Counted from the first letter of the stretch, positions 1-9,279 are shown. The stretch is DNA of 64,000 nucleotides from Arthrobacter sp. MYb229 (GCF_002975405.1 NZ_PCPS01000001.1:1240001-1304000); one strand, 5' to 3'. The notes: generated by a model from the sequence alone, not told the origin. Numbers and translations: made by a program.

Positions 1-409
1 ACATCTCTTGGAAGAAGACCGCCGCGTTCCCGTCGCCCTTTTCGTAGGCCCAACGGATGCGCTCTTCGCCGACCATGATATTGCCCGAGACGTCGACGGT
101 TGCATGGAAGATCCCCAGATCCGGGGTGAAAGACCAGCGGCTGCCATCGCAGCCTTCACTTGGTTCTTCGGTGATTTCGAATCGCAGATGCTGCCAACCA
201 CGCATGGAAGAGGCGAGAGTCGCCCCGGTGCCCTGCGGCCCGGTCCAGCTAATTTCGGCGCGACGAAGTCCAGGCGCTACGTGCTGGTCGCTCCAGTCCA
301 TCTTGACCGGTCCACCCAGCACCGCCTCTATGGCCCACTCAAGATGTGGGCATAACGCGGCAGAGGCCGAGTGAATAAAGATCACGCCTCTGGTCATCGG
401 TGCAGACAT
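1..409 (-). CDS. DUF3145 family protein (partial, C-terminus beyond window edge)
   Basis: The reading frame begins at ATG 409-407, with a GGAGGA ribosome site just upstream, and is open to the window edge. About 136 residues are visible. The N-terminus reads MSAPMTRGVIFIHSASAAL, followed by CPHLEWAIE, a GTGATLASSMRGW segment and TPDLGIFHA. This matches the actinobacterial DUF3145 family as I recall it. No biochemical role is established for the family; it is soluble, with no signal peptide or membrane segment visible. It is transcribed in the same direction as xerC-dprA-comM but is separated from xerC by about 140 bases, so it probably has its own promoter. Family assignment rests on pattern recognition. 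Confidence 0.8.
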   Translation of the reverse strand, partial: MSAPMTRGVIFIHSASAALCPHLEWAIEAVLGGPVKMDWSDQHVAPGLRRAEISWTGPQGTGATLASSMRGWQHLRFEITEEPSEGCDGSRWSFTPDLGIFHATVDVSGNIMVGEERIRWAYEKGDGNAAVFFQEM

Positions 410-552
410 GCCATCCTCCGTTACGATGTTGATCGTCTTCCCCTACGTCAACTTCGTCGAAGTGCACTTCCTACCGACAAGTACCATTTTGCCCGAACTG
501 TCGAGCTTTCGCCAGCTGTACCTGGAACTTCTCTTAGATTTCACCCAAATCA

Positions 553-1563
553 TCAGGCACGCGGGTGCGCTTGGCGGTAACTCTGCCGCAGTCGCTCCAC
601 CGAAACGTGGGTATATAGCTGCGTGGTTGCCAAGGATGAGTGTCCCAGGAACTCTTGCACGGCACGCAGATCTGCTCCGCCGTCGAGCAAATGCGTTGCC
701 ACGGTGTGCCGCAGCGCGTGCGGACCGCTCGCCGAGGTGTCCCCCAACGATTCAAGTGCCTGTGCGATTACCTGGCGAGCCTGGCGGACATTGAGCCTGG
801 CCCCGCGGGCCCCGACCAGCAAGGCGCCTTCCGCTTCGGGCAGTGCCACGACGCGACGGTGGTTTTTCAGCCAAGGTTCGATGACGCGCTCTGCAGGCTT
901 GCCGAAGGGGACCACGCGTTCCTTATTGCCCTTACCCATCACGCGCAAGGTGCGCCGCTCAAAATCAATGTCTGCGATATCCAAGGACACCAGCTCGCTA
1001 ATGCGCAGCCCCGAGGCGTAGAGCAGCTCCGCGATCACCCGATCGCGGGCTGAGATGGCCTGGCGTTTTTGTTCCGCCTGCCTCTCGGACTTGGTCTTCG
1101 GGATATCGGAAGATTCAACGGGCGGCTCGGCTGCCGGTCGGGAGAGCAACCGGTCGATCTGCCCGGACTGCAATACATGCGGCAGGCGCTGTTCCTTCTT
1201 CGGTGCCACCAATCGAAGCGCCGGATCCTTGGCGACAATTTTGTGCTTGAGCGCCCATGCAAAGAAATTCTTCACCGACGAGATACGCCGGGCGATGGTG
1301 GTGCGGGAAATTTGGGCCTCGTGCAGCTCCGCCAGCCAATCGCGGAGCATTTCCACACTCACCTCGTTCAGCTGCCGGACCATGCACCTTCCGGCCAGAT
1401 GGCCAGCCACGAGGCGCAGGTCAATGCCGTAGGCACGCAAGGTATTCTCGCTCCGGCCGCGTTCCAGGCGAAGATAATCCAGATAGTCGGCGATTGGCTC
1501 GGCAATGGCCGCCGGGATCTGTATAGGTGCGGGGTGGGCAGGTTCGGGCTTCATCTCCTTCAA
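553..1563 (-). CDS. xerC: Tyrosine recombinase XerC
   Basis: Site-specific recombinase that resolves chromosome dimers at dif together with XerD. An N-terminal SAM-like core-binding domain (about residues 20-110) precedes the catalytic domain. All catalytic residues are visible: R187 (ASGLRISEL), K211 (GKGNKERVV), H282 and R285 (HALRHTVATH), H308 (LGHSS) and nucleophile Y317 (TTQLYTH). Length 336 residues; most XerC are about 300, and the excess is a Pro-rich N-terminus plus a charged insert around residues 150-170. The listed start is a TTG whose bases overlap the dprA stop (TTGA), suggesting translational coupling. An in-frame ATG nine bases downstream, at 1554, directly follows an AAGGAG and is an alternative. 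XerC rather than XerD is inferred from its position next to dprA. Confidence 0.92.
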   Translation of the reverse strand: MKEMKPEPAHPAPIQIPAAIAEPIADYLDYLRLERGRSENTLRAYGIDLRLVAGHLAGRCMVRQLNEVSVEMLRDWLAELHEAQISRTTIARRISSVKNFFAWALKHKIVAKDPALRLVAPKKEQRLPHVLQSGQIDRLLSRPAAEPPVESSDIPKTKSERQAEQKRQAISARDRVIAELLYASGLRISELVSLDIADIDFERRTLRVMGKGNKERVVPFGKPAERVIEPWLKNHRRVVALPEAEGALLVGARGARLNVRQARQVIAQALESLGDTSASGPHALRHTVATHLLDGGADLRAVQEFLGHSSLATTQLYTHVSVERLRQSYRQAHPRA

Positions 1564-2810
1564 TTTACCGCGTTCTTCGCCGAAACGGATCCGCGGCGCA
1601 CCAACCGCCAGCGCGCCCCATTGGACTCGACCTTCCCGAGCCGTTCCAAGGCACTCAGCGCACGCAGGGTGTCCAGAATCGGAATGCCGCTCAGAGCCGA
1701 AATTTCATCCGGCACGTTTCCCTGCACGAAATTCATCACGTCGTAGATCATCGACTGCGGCCTGCTCAGCCCGTCGGTGGGCCGTGCGTCCTGGGCATCC
1801 ACGGTTTCTGGCGCCGGTGGAATTGGTTCGGCTGGCACACCGATCAGCTCCAGCACATCTGCCGCGCTGGTTACCAGGGCTGCGGTACCGGCGGCGAGCA
1901 GCCGGTGGGTGCCGGCCGAGTTTGGTGAATAAACACTGCCCGGAACCGCGGCGACATCTCGCCCAAGATCCACCGCATGACTCGCGGTGTTCAGAGCCCC
2001 GGACCGGTGCCGAGCCTCCGTAACCAGCGTAAGCCTGCTGATCGCGGCGATTAATCTGTTGCGATTGAGGAATCTGAAGCGAGTGGGCGCGGTCCCCGGA
2101 GGCACCTCGGAGAGCAGCAACCCGGTGTCGATGATCTGCCCGAGCAACGTCTCGTTTCCCGCCGGATAGGGCCTATCCGCTCCCCCGGCCAGAATCGTGA
2201 TCGTCGGATAGCTTGGCGCCTCCAGATCCGTGACCGAGAGCGCCGCTCGGTGGGCGCTGGCGTCGATTCCGTAGGCGCCACCCGAGACAATGGTAAATCC
2301 GCGCAGGGCCAATTTGCGTGCCAGCTCGGAGGTGATCTGGTGTCCATAGTCGCTGGAGTCTCGCGAGCCGACAATCGAAATGCAGCGCTGCGCCTCCTGC
2401 ACGGCCAGCAGCTGCGGACGTCTGGTGCGCCACCATAGGCACAGTGGCTTGCCCAGACCGAGCTCATCGAGCTGGTCCGGCCAGGCTGCATCGGTCGGGG
2501 TGAGTAATCCGCCGTTAAGCGCAGAGATGCGGTCGAGTGCGTCCAACGGGTTGCTGAAGCCCAGGCGTTTGCGCCAGCGGGTGAGCGCCACCGGCAGGCT
2601 CATCGTCCGGCTTCCCGAAGCACCCTGCCCCAGCACCTCGGCCAAGGCAGTTGCCAGCCCGCCAGGTACATGGTCTTCGCGGCGAATGAGCCGCACGAGT
2701 TCGGCCGGGCTCATCAGTTGCAGCAGTCCATTGCAGGCGTAGTCGTTCGGCTCAATCAGCGTGTTGAGTTCTGCGAGGCACAACTGCTCGGGAGTGTAGG
2801 AACAATGCAT
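1560..2810 (-). CDS. dprA: DNA processing protein DprA (Smf)
   Basis: Single-strand DNA-binding RecA loader used in natural transformation and generally conserved. The Rossmann-like core shows SIVGSRDSSDYG, the nucleotide-site VSGGAYGIDASAHRAAL, TILAGGADRPYPAGN, FRFLNRNRLIAA and TEARHRSGALNTA. A C-terminal winged-helix-like segment follows (about residues 340-400). ATG 2810 is preceded by AGGAG at a normal distance, and that site overlaps the comM stop. At 416 residues it is of the long actinobacterial type. It lies between comM and xerC and is probably one transcript with them. Confidence 0.93.
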   Translation of the reverse strand: MHCSYTPEQLCLAELNTLIEPNDYACNGLLQLMSPAELVRLIRREDHVPGGLATALAEVLGQGASGSRTMSLPVALTRWRKRLGFSNPLDALDRISALNGGLLTPTDAAWPDQLDELGLGKPLCLWWRTRRPQLLAVQEAQRCISIVGSRDSSDYGHQITSELARKLALRGFTIVSGGAYGIDASAHRAALSVTDLEAPSYPTITILAGGADRPYPAGNETLLGQIIDTGLLLSEVPPGTAPTRFRFLNRNRLIAAISRLTLVTEARHRSGALNTASHAVDLGRDVAAVPGSVYSPNSAGTHRLLAAGTAALVTSAADVLELIGVPAEPIPPAPETVDAQDARPTDGLSRPQSMIYDVMNFVQGNVPDEISALSGIPILDTLRALSALERLGKVESNGARWRLVRRGSVSAKNAVN

Positions 2811-2820
2811 GACCGATCTC

Positions 2821-4362
2821 CTATCGGGGCTCGAGGTTTTGCCGAAAATGCAGCGCAGCGTCCAGATCGTCCACCGTCGGCCCTTGGTGTTCTTGCTGGT
2901 CGGCTATGGTCCACGCGACACGCAGCATGCGGTCCATGCCGCGGGCCGAAAGATCCGCCCGCTCCGAGATGCGTTCCAGCGCCCGCCGAGTGTGCTGCGG
3001 GTAGTGAAGTTCTCGGCGCAAGACCTTGGCCGATAGGCGTGCGTTGCAATTCAGTCCCCAAGGCTTGAGTCTTTCGGTGGCCCGCGCACGGGCTTGCAGA
3101 ACTCGCTCGCGGACCTGCGCACTGGCCTCGCCGGCATCCCGCCCCAGTAGTTGCTGGCCGGTGACCGCGTTCATGCGAACCTGGAGGTCGATGCGGTCCA
3201 GCAGCGGTCCCGATAGCTTGGAGAAGTAGCGCCGCCTGGCGTTGGGGGTGCAGGTGCACGCGGTGCCGGTTCCAAAGTTGCGTCCGCAAGGACACGGGTT
3301 GGCGGCCAAGATCAGTTGGAAACGCGCAGGCAATTGTTGATGTCCGCTGGCTCGGGCAAGGTTGATCCGCCCTTCCTCGACCGGTTGACGGAGCGCATCG
3401 AGCACACCGGCTTGAAATTCTGTGGCTTCGTCGAGGAACAATATTCCGGCATGGGCCCGGGTGATCGCACCGGGGCGGATGGCTCTGCTTCCGCCGCCGA
3501 GCAATGCCGACGCCGAGGCGGTATGGTGTGGCGCGACGAAGGGTGGTGTCCGTTGAAGTTGATTGATGCCGCCTTGCCCGCCGCGGGTAATCGAATGGAT
3601 CGCCGTCGCTTCGAGCGAGTCGGGGTCATCGAGCGGTGGGAGGATACCCGGCAGGCAGCGCGCCAGCATCGTCTTGCCCGCTCCGGCCGGTCCCACCATG
3701 ATCAGATGGTGACCGCCCGCAGCCGCGATTTCCAGGGCCAGCTTGGCTTCGAACTGACCGTTAACCAGGCAAAGGTCCTGGGGCGGATCATCGGCCACGG
3801 GCGCTTGTTCGGTTGGTTGGCGCCGATGCCGAAGGTAGGTGCGAATACTTTCCACCGGTGCCCCGCAAAGTTCGAGCACTTCCCCGAGGTGCTCCGCCCC
3901 GGTGACCCGCACGCCGGGGACGAGTGCCGCTTCCTGGGCGTTGGCCGCGCTGACCACCACATGCGTGTAGCCGGCGCCGAGCGCAAAGCGTACGGTGGGG
4001 AGCACCCCGGCCACCGGGCGCAAGGTGCCGTCGAGGGCCAACTCGGCTACGAAGATCGTCCGCACAGGGACGGACAACTGGTTGTCCGCGGCCAAGGCCG
4101 CGATGACGATCGCCAAGTCGAAGCCCGAGCCGAATTTCGGCAGCGTGGCTGGGCTGAGATTCACCGTGAGTTTCCGATTAGCCAAGGGAATTCCGCTGTT
4201 TCGGGCGGCGGCCTTGATCCGTTCGCGGGCCTCATTCAGCGAGGCATCCGGTAGGCCGAGAATCAGGAAGCCGGGAATGCCGTTGCCAAGGTCCGCTTCC
4301 ACATCGATCAGCGCCGGTTGCACTCCGTGCAGGGCGACCGCACAGGTGCGCGCCACGCTCAC
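2821..4362 (-). CDS. comM: ComM/YifB family Mg-chelatase-like AAA+ ATPase
   Basis: AAA+ helicase of the YifB/ComM family; the proteobacterial ComM promotes branch migration during transformation. An N-terminal Lon-like (ChlI) domain covers about residues 20-150. The AAA+ core has Walker A GPAGAGKTML and Walker B GILFLDEATEF. A Cys-bearing stretch (CPCGRNFG..CTCTP) precedes SGPLLDRIDLQV, and the C-terminal Mg_chelatase_C helices follow. The start is GTG 4362, overlapping the yraN stop as GTGA, so translation is likely coupled. Length 513 matches the family. Whether it acts in competence here is unknown. Confidence 0.93.
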   Translation of the reverse strand: MSVARTCAVALHGVQPALIDVEADLGNGIPGFLILGLPDASLNEARERIKAAARNSGIPLANRKLTVNLSPATLPKFGSGFDLAIVIAALAADNQLSVPVRTIFVAELALDGTLRPVAGVLPTVRFALGAGYTHVVVSAANAQEAALVPGVRVTGAEHLGEVLELCGAPVESIRTYLRHRRQPTEQAPVADDPPQDLCLVNGQFEAKLALEIAAAGGHHLIMVGPAGAGKTMLARCLPGILPPLDDPDSLEATAIHSITRGGQGGINQLQRTPPFVAPHHTASASALLGGGSRAIRPGAITRAHAGILFLDEATEFQAGVLDALRQPVEEGRINLARASGHQQLPARFQLILAANPCPCGRNFGTGTACTCTPNARRRYFSKLSGPLLDRIDLQVRMNAVTGQQLLGRDAGEASAQVRERVLQARARATERLKPWGLNCNARLSAKVLRRELHYPQHTRRALERISERADLSARGMDRMLRVAWTIADQQEHQGPTVDDLDAALHFRQNLEPR

Positions 4363-4721
4363 GCCCTCACCTGCTCATGATGTTCGCAGCTGAACCCTGC
4401 GGCCTTGGGGTAGACCTCGACGATGTCGATACGCAAGATTCCGATGTAGCGTTGGCGGGCTTGACCCCATTGGATCAGCAACCGCTGCAGGCGCCGATAC
4501 TTCCTCGGAGTAATCGCTTCGAACCCGGTGCCATAGCGTACCGAACTCCGGGTTTTCACCTCGATCGCAAGGACAAACCCGTCGGCGTCTGCCGCCACTA
4601 GATCGAGCTCCCCGGATTTGCAGCGCCAATTGCGATCTAGGATCGTATAGCCCTGTGCGGTGAGGTAATCGGCGGCGGCTTGTTCGCCCTGTGCGCCGAG
4701 AACTTGGTGTTTGTTTTTCAT
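4359..4721 (-). CDS. YraN/UPF0102 family nuclease-like protein
   Basis: Small protein of the UPF0102 (YraN) family with a PD-(D/E)XK endonuclease-like fold. The N-terminus GEQAAADYLTAQGYTILDRN is typical, and the likely metal-site residues are in GELDLVAAD and the IEVKTR motif (E, D, E-x-K). It is 120 residues, the usual size. Its last codons overlap the comM start. It is conserved next to rnhB and comM in many actinobacteria; here the proVWX operon lies between it and DUF2469. Its biochemical role is not established. Confidence 0.9.
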   Translation of the reverse strand: MKNKHQVLGAQGEQAAADYLTAQGYTILDRNWRCKSGELDLVAADADGFVLAIEVKTRSSVRYGTGFEAITPRKYRRLQRLLIQWGQARQRYIGILRIDIVEVYPKAAGFSCEHHEQVRA

Positions 4722-5149
4722 GACGAAGCTTTCATATAGGTCTCATGACTTGTCATTCAGCATGCGGGCGCACGGGTTCAGCGCTTGGAGCCTGGCTGCC
4801 AGTTGTGGACAATCGGTGAATTCAGGCAACTTCGATCACCGGATTTCCCGCCCCGCGAACCGATCTGCCTGTTAGATCTGTTTCTCACTGACGGCAATAT
4901 CCGACTGCGGCCGCGGCAGGCAGCAATGGACCGCGCCACTTCTGGGGTCCTCGCAACGTGGTGAAACGACACCATGATGGTGCGCAACTTTCATGGAATA
5001 GCAACCAACCAGGGAATTCTTGATCATCGCATTCCCTCAGGACTCTCCATCGATACAAAACTCGCCCACGGGATTTAACGCCCGTACATGTATCTATAAA
5101 ACATTCCTACTCACCACCGCTCTTACTGATATTTGATAAATTCTCCCAT

Positions 5150-5181
5150 CCAATTTCGGTCGCTCGACCGCGAAAAATTGG
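5150..5181. repeat. Imperfect inverted repeat in the proVWX upstream region
   Basis: The arms begin and end with CCAATTT and AAATTGG, with an inner CGGTCG..CGACCG pair, centred near 5165. It could be an operator or a hairpin; neither is shown by the sequence alone. Confidence 0.4.
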
Positions 5182-5433
5182 GCACTTGAAATACGTGCTC
5201 CCCAGAAACTTCGTTCCTCGAAATAGCCCTCATGAAAGCTCCAAATCCACATGAACCAATTCTTCAAATTCGCAAGATTTCAATTGACCCAGGGCAAGGT
5301 GAGCCTGACCCGCGAAGGTGGGATACCGCTTGATTCGGGCACTGCTCGAACCACAGCATCCAGACTCAAGCCACTACATAGGACTATTAAAGATAGGTTC
5401 ACTTATCAGTTTTTGACTCCGGGTCTATAACAA

Positions 5434-5463
5434 TTGGGTAACGTGCGATTCAGCGCCTAGAAT
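5434..5463 (+). promoter_or_regulatory. Candidate promoter for proVWX
   Basis: TTGGGT at 5434-5439 and TAGAAT at 5458-5463 are separated by 18 bases, a sigma-70-like arrangement on the same strand as proV. The -35 is weak. The resulting leader would be about 275 bases. Confidence 0.3.
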
Positions 5464-5740
5464 CCGCGATAAGTTGAGGTTTTAGGAGCATGATATTGGA
5501 GGATTTTGCACTTAGCCAGAGAACTATTCTCCGGCAATTTGTTAGTGTGGATATCCGGTCTCGACATGCAGTTTGTGTCGACCAAGAATAAAAGAATCAA
5601 GGACCCTGCACGAGCTGAAGGCTTACTTCGGGCCGTGCAAGCAAGAAGCGAGTGCCAGCGATCTTTAGTTCGAGGATTCGACTGCTGCGACCGCGGCTTG
5701 TGGTCCCCAATCGGCCCGTGCCTTCACAGGTAGACGGGCA

Positions 5741-7018
5741 GTGGAGACAATGACCAGCAACATCGCCGTCAAGGTCGAGAACTTGTATAAGGTCTTCGGT
5801 CGCAAACCGCAGGAAGCGGTGAAGAAGCTCAAAGCCGGTACGAAGCGGCAAGATCTGCCTGCATCGAACACCGCAGCCGTCATCGATGCCTCCTTTGAAG
5901 TCAAAGAAGGCGAAATTTTCGTCGTCATGGGCCTCTCCGGCTCGGGCAAATCCACGCTGATCCGCACGCTGAATGGCCTGTGGGACGCTACCTCGGGGCA
6001 GATCACCGTCGGGGAAGACAAGATCACCGGGATGTCCGCCGCGAAGCTGCGCGAGGTGCGGAGAAAACGCGTTTCGATGGTTTTCCAGCACTTCGCCTTG
6101 CTGCCGCACCGCTCCGTGTTGGCCAATGTGGCCTACCCGCTCGAACAGCAAAGCGTGGGCCGGGCCCAACGGCTGTCCACCGCCGCAAAAACCTTGGATC
6201 TGGTCGGATTGACCGGCTGGGGCGACAAGATGCCCAGTGAACTATCCGGTGGCATGCAGCAGCGCGTAGGCATCGCCCGAGCGCTGGCTGCAGACACCGA
6301 GCTGCTGCTCATGGACGAGGCGTTCTCCGCCCTTGACCCGCTGATCCGCCGCGAGATGCAAGAACAGCTGGTTCAGCTGCAAGCCAAGCTCGGCAAGACC
6401 ATCGTGTTCATCACTCACGATTTGAATGAGGCAATGTTCCTCGGGGACCGGATCGCGGTGATGCGCGACGGGCAGATCGTCCAGGTGGGCACCCCGGAGG
6501 AAATCCTGATGGATCCGGCCAACGACTACGTGGCCCAATTCGTGCAGGATGTGGACCGCGCCCGCGTGCTGACCGCCTCCTCGGTGCTCGAGCCGACCAG
6601 GGCGGTCATCCAGGAGACGGCCGGGCCGCGCAATGCCTTGCGCACCATGCACGAGATGTTCCTCTCCGCGGCGATCGTCACCGACCGGGACCGCAAGGTG
6701 CTGGGCATGATCACCGACCGGGACGCGCTGAAGCTGGTACGCCAGGGCGAGACTTCCATCGTCTCGAAGATCCAGCCGCTGGAATCGGTGAACCGCGACA
6801 CGCAGCTGATTGACCTGTTCGTTCCCTCGGTGGAGTCCCCCTTGCCGGTGACCGTCACCGATAGCGAGAACCGCTTGCTGGGAGTGATCCCGCGGGTGAC
6901 GCTGCTGGCGGCCCTGGCTTCCACTGCCCCACCGACCGAAGAAATGACGGTGCTGGATCAGCCGCTGCCGGGCAATGTTGTCAGCGCGGCCCTGCAGGGC
7001 GCCGGGGAGGAAAACTAA
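5741..7018 (+). CDS. proV: Glycine betaine/proline ABC transporter ATP-binding protein (with CBS domains)
   Basis: ATPase of an osmoprotectant importer of the ProU/OpuA type. Walker A GLSGSGKST (residues 64-72), signature LSGGMQQRVGIARAL, Walker B LLLMDEAFSALDP and the H-loop ITHDLNEAM are all present. After about residue 280 there are two CBS-like repeats (around AAIVTDRDRKVLGMITDRD and SPLPVTVTDSENRLLGVI), which in OpuA-type ATPases sense ionic strength or c-di-AMP. The start is GTG 5741 or ATG 5750; the GGAG at 5743-5746 is close to the ATG, so the choice is open. It is the first gene of a three-gene operon; its stop overlaps the next start as TAATG. Confidence 0.92.
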   Translation: METMTSNIAVKVENLYKVFGRKPQEAVKKLKAGTKRQDLPASNTAAVIDASFEVKEGEIFVVMGLSGSGKSTLIRTLNGLWDATSGQITVGEDKITGMSAAKLREVRRKRVSMVFQHFALLPHRSVLANVAYPLEQQSVGRAQRLSTAAKTLDLVGLTGWGDKMPSELSGGMQQRVGIARALAADTELLLMDEAFSALDPLIRREMQEQLVQLQAKLGKTIVFITHDLNEAMFLGDRIAVMRDGQIVQVGTPEEILMDPANDYVAQFVQDVDRARVLTASSVLEPTRAVIQETAGPRNALRTMHEMFLSAAIVTDRDRKVLGMITDRDALKLVRQGETSIVSKIQPLESVNRDTQLIDLFVPSVESPLPVTVTDSENRLLGVIPRVTLLAALASTAPPTEEMTVLDQPLPGNVVSAALQGAGEEN

Positions 7019-7914
7019 TGGACGACTTTATTATTCCGGTAGGAGATGCCGCCGAAAAGGGCGTCGACTGGGTCGTAGACAATATGGGCCCGTTCTTCGA
7101 TTTTCTCCGCGCGGTCTTTGTGGAGATGTACGACGGGGTCTACTACGTGCTGGGCACCCCGCACTTCTCGATCATCATCGCGTTGGTGGCGCTCATTGCG
7201 CTCTTCGCCCGCGGCTGGCAGTTCATGCTCGGCGCGGCGCTCGGGCTGGTTTTGATCGTGGGCATGGACCAATGGGATAACGCCATGGTCACCTTGGCTC
7301 TGGTGCTGGTGGCAACCTTCTGGGCGCTGCTGATCTCGCTGCCGCTGGGAATTTGGGCGGCGAAGTCGCAGACCTTCTCCCAGATCGTCCGGCCATTTTT
7401 GGACTTCCTGCAGACCATGCCGGCCTTCGTCTACCTGATTCCGGCGCTGATGCTCTTCCGCGTCGGCGTGGCCCCGGGCATCGTGGCCACCATCGCCTTC
7501 GCGCTGGCCCCCGGCGTGCGCTTTACCGAACTGGGCATCCGCTCGGTGGACCGCGAAGTGGTCGAGGCCGGGCAGGCCTTCGGCTCCTCCTCCGGGCGCA
7601 TCCTGCGCCAGATCCAACTACCGCTGGCGCTGCCGACCATCATGGCCGGCGTCAACCAGGTCATCATGCTCTCGCTGTCCATGGTCGTGATCGCCGGCAT
7701 GGTCGGCGCCGGCGGCCTCGGCGGCGACGTGATCGCCTCGCTGGGCCGGCTGGATACCGCGCTGGGCGTCGAGGCCGGTCTGGGCGTGGTGATCCTCGCG
7801 ATGATCCTGGACCGGCTGACCAATGCCTTCGGACGGCAGTCCGGGCTCTTCGCCTGGTTCGCCAAGCGCCGCAAGGCCGCAGCCAAGGCGAAGGAACAAG
7901 AACTCGCGGCCTGA
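7018..7914 (+). CDS. proW: Glycine betaine/proline ABC transporter permease
   Basis: Inner-membrane permease of the ProW/OpuAB type, 298 residues, with about six to seven hydrophobic helices from residue 45 onward. The ATPase-docking region EAGQAFGSSSGRILRQIQLPLALPTI is characteristic of binding-protein-dependent permeases. The ATG shares one base with the proV stop, and a GGGGAGG ribosome site lies just upstream, so the two are coupled. The Lys/Ala-rich C-terminus is cytoplasmic. Confidence 0.93.
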   Translation: MDDFIIPVGDAAEKGVDWVVDNMGPFFDFLRAVFVEMYDGVYYVLGTPHFSIIIALVALIALFARGWQFMLGAALGLVLIVGMDQWDNAMVTLALVLVATFWALLISLPLGIWAAKSQTFSQIVRPFLDFLQTMPAFVYLIPALMLFRVGVAPGIVATIAFALAPGVRFTELGIRSVDREVVEAGQAFGSSSGRILRQIQLPLALPTIMAGVNQVIMLSLSMVVIAGMVGAGGLGGDVIASLGRLDTALGVEAGLGVVILAMILDRLTNAFGRQSGLFAWFAKRRKAAAKAKEQELAA

Positions 7915-7978
7915 ACCCCGCGCCGAACCACCAATGAAACCGGCGGCTTAGCCCGCCACCCCGAAAGGAAACACGCAC

Positions 7979-8863
7979 ATGAAACGCAATTCCCTCAAAG
8001 TCGGAGCGGTTCTCGCGGCCAGCGCACTGGCGTTGACCGCCTGCGGCAACGACGGCGGCAGCGAAGCCGCCGGAGAAGACAAGAAGCTGAATATCGCGGT
8101 CTTCAACGGCTGGGATGAAGGCATCGCCAGCAGCGAGCTGTGGAAGGCGGTGCTGGAGGAGAAGGGCTACGAGGTCGAGCTGACCAACTCCGACGTCGCT
8201 CCCCTCTTCCAGGGCCTGTCCTCGGGCGACTACGACCTGACCACCGACGTGTGGCTGCCGGTCACGCACGCCTCCTACCTGGAGGACTACGGCGATGACA
8301 TCGAGGATCTGGGCGCGTGGAACACCGAGTCGCGGCTGACCGTAGCCGTCAACGAGGACGCGCCGATCGATTCGCTGGACGAGTTGGCGGCGAACGCGGA
8401 CAAGTTCAACAATCGCATCGTGGGCATCGAGCCCGGTGCCGGACTGACCGAGGCCATGAATGAGGCGGCCATCCCGGAATATGGTCTGGACGATATGGAA
8501 TTCCTGACCAGTTCCACCTCCGCGATGCTCACCGAGCTGGAAACCGCGACGAAGAACAACGAGAACATCGTGGTCACCCTCTGGGAGCCGCACTGGGCGT
8601 ACAGCGCATACCCGGTGAAGAACCTGGAAGACCCGAAGGGCTCGCTGGGTGACGCCGAAGGCATTCACACCTTCAGCCGCGCAGGCTTCGCCGATGACCA
8701 CGCCGAGGTGGCCAAGTGGATGGGCGACTTCAAGATGGATCTGGAGACCCTCTACGACCTGGAGAACCTGCTGTTCGTCGAGAACGACACCGATGACTAC
8801 CAGCCGCTGGTCAAGCAGTGGATGGAAGAGAACCGCGAGTTCGTCGACGGCATGACCAGCTAA
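7979..8863 (+). CDS. proX: Glycine betaine-binding lipoprotein
   Basis: Extracellular substrate-binding subunit of the same importer. The signal peptide ends in a lipobox LTAC with Cys 22, so it is a lipoprotein. The mature domain of about 270 residues resembles OpuAC/ProX (FNGWDEGIASSELWKAVLEEKGY; TDVWLPVTHASYLEDYGDD; LWEPHWAYSAYPVKNLEDP). Trp and Tyr residues in these segments are likely candidates for the quaternary-ammonium cage. An AAAGGAA ribosome site precedes ATG 7979, 64 bases after proW. The operon ends at the hairpin at 8891-8927. Confidence 0.92.
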   Translation: MKRNSLKVGAVLAASALALTACGNDGGSEAAGEDKKLNIAVFNGWDEGIASSELWKAVLEEKGYEVELTNSDVAPLFQGLSSGDYDLTTDVWLPVTHASYLEDYGDDIEDLGAWNTESRLTVAVNEDAPIDSLDELAANADKFNNRIVGIEPGAGLTEAMNEAAIPEYGLDDMEFLTSSTSAMLTELETATKNNENIVVTLWEPHWAYSAYPVKNLEDPKGSLGDAEGIHTFSRAGFADDHAEVAKWMGDFKMDLETLYDLENLLFVENDTDDYQPLVKQWMEENREFVDGMTS

Positions 8864-8890
8864 CCCACGCCGCGTTAGCCGTTTTGCGCA

Positions 8891-8927
8891 CGAAGGCTCC
8901 CAACCAGTTGCTGGTTGGGAGCCTTCG
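8891..8927. terminator. Strong hairpin between proX and the DUF2469 gene
   Basis: A perfect 17-base stem (8891-8907 paired with 8911-8927) with a 3-base loop lies between two convergent genes. It probably terminates both the proVWX and the rnhB-DUF2469 transcripts. Confidence 0.85.
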
Positions 8928-8942
8928 GTGCATTCGGTGCGT

Positions 8943-9263
8943 TTAGCCCTGCAGCCCTTCTTTGGGGATCTGCAGTTCGTCGCGGTTCAGCTCCTCGACG
9001 TTCACATCCTTGAAGGTCAGCACCTTCACGGTCTTCACGAAGCGGCCCTGGCGGTAGATATCCCAGACCCAGGCGTCGGTGAGGTTCAGTTCGAAGTACA
9101 CCTCGCCGGAGTCGGTCAGGGTCTTCACATCGACCTGGTTCGCCAGATAAAAGCGGCGTTCGGTTTCCACCACATAGTTGAATAGCCCCACCACAGCCTT
9201 GTACTCGCGGTACAGCTGTAATTCGAGGTCTGATTCGTAGTTTTCGAGGTCTTCGGCAGCCAT
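8943..9263 (-). CDS. DUF2469 family protein
   Basis: Conserved actinobacterial protein of 106 residues (MAAEDLENYESDLELQLYRE, then YKAVVGLFNYVVETERRFYL and VYFELNLTDAWVWDIYR). The family regularly sits directly after rnhB, as here. It is soluble, acidic and of unknown function. It is separated from rnhB by only 16 bases and is likely on the same transcript. Confidence 0.92.
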   Translation of the reverse strand: MAAEDLENYESDLELQLYREYKAVVGLFNYVVETERRFYLANQVDVKTLTDSGEVYFELNLTDAWVWDIYRQGRFVKTVKVLTFKDVNVEELNRDELQIPKEGLQG

Positions 9264-9279
9264 GGTTCGTCCTTTGTCT

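Larger units (their letters stand above)
4722..5740. other. About 1 kb gene-poor, AT-richer region upstream of proVWX
   Basis: I see no convincing gene here. Short open frames (for example 4778-4987 and 5506-5733) lack good ribosome sites and family resemblance. The stretch from about 5000 to 5600 is visibly richer in A and T than the flanking genes. It contains an imperfect inverted repeat at 5150-5181 and a possible promoter at 5434-5463, which would leave an untranslated leader of nearly 300 bases before proV. It probably carries the control region of the betaine transporter. Confidence 0.6.

Noticed and set aside
5506-5733. A 75-codon open frame before proV
   Set aside because: No ribosome site, no family likeness and it overlaps the expected leader of the betaine operon.
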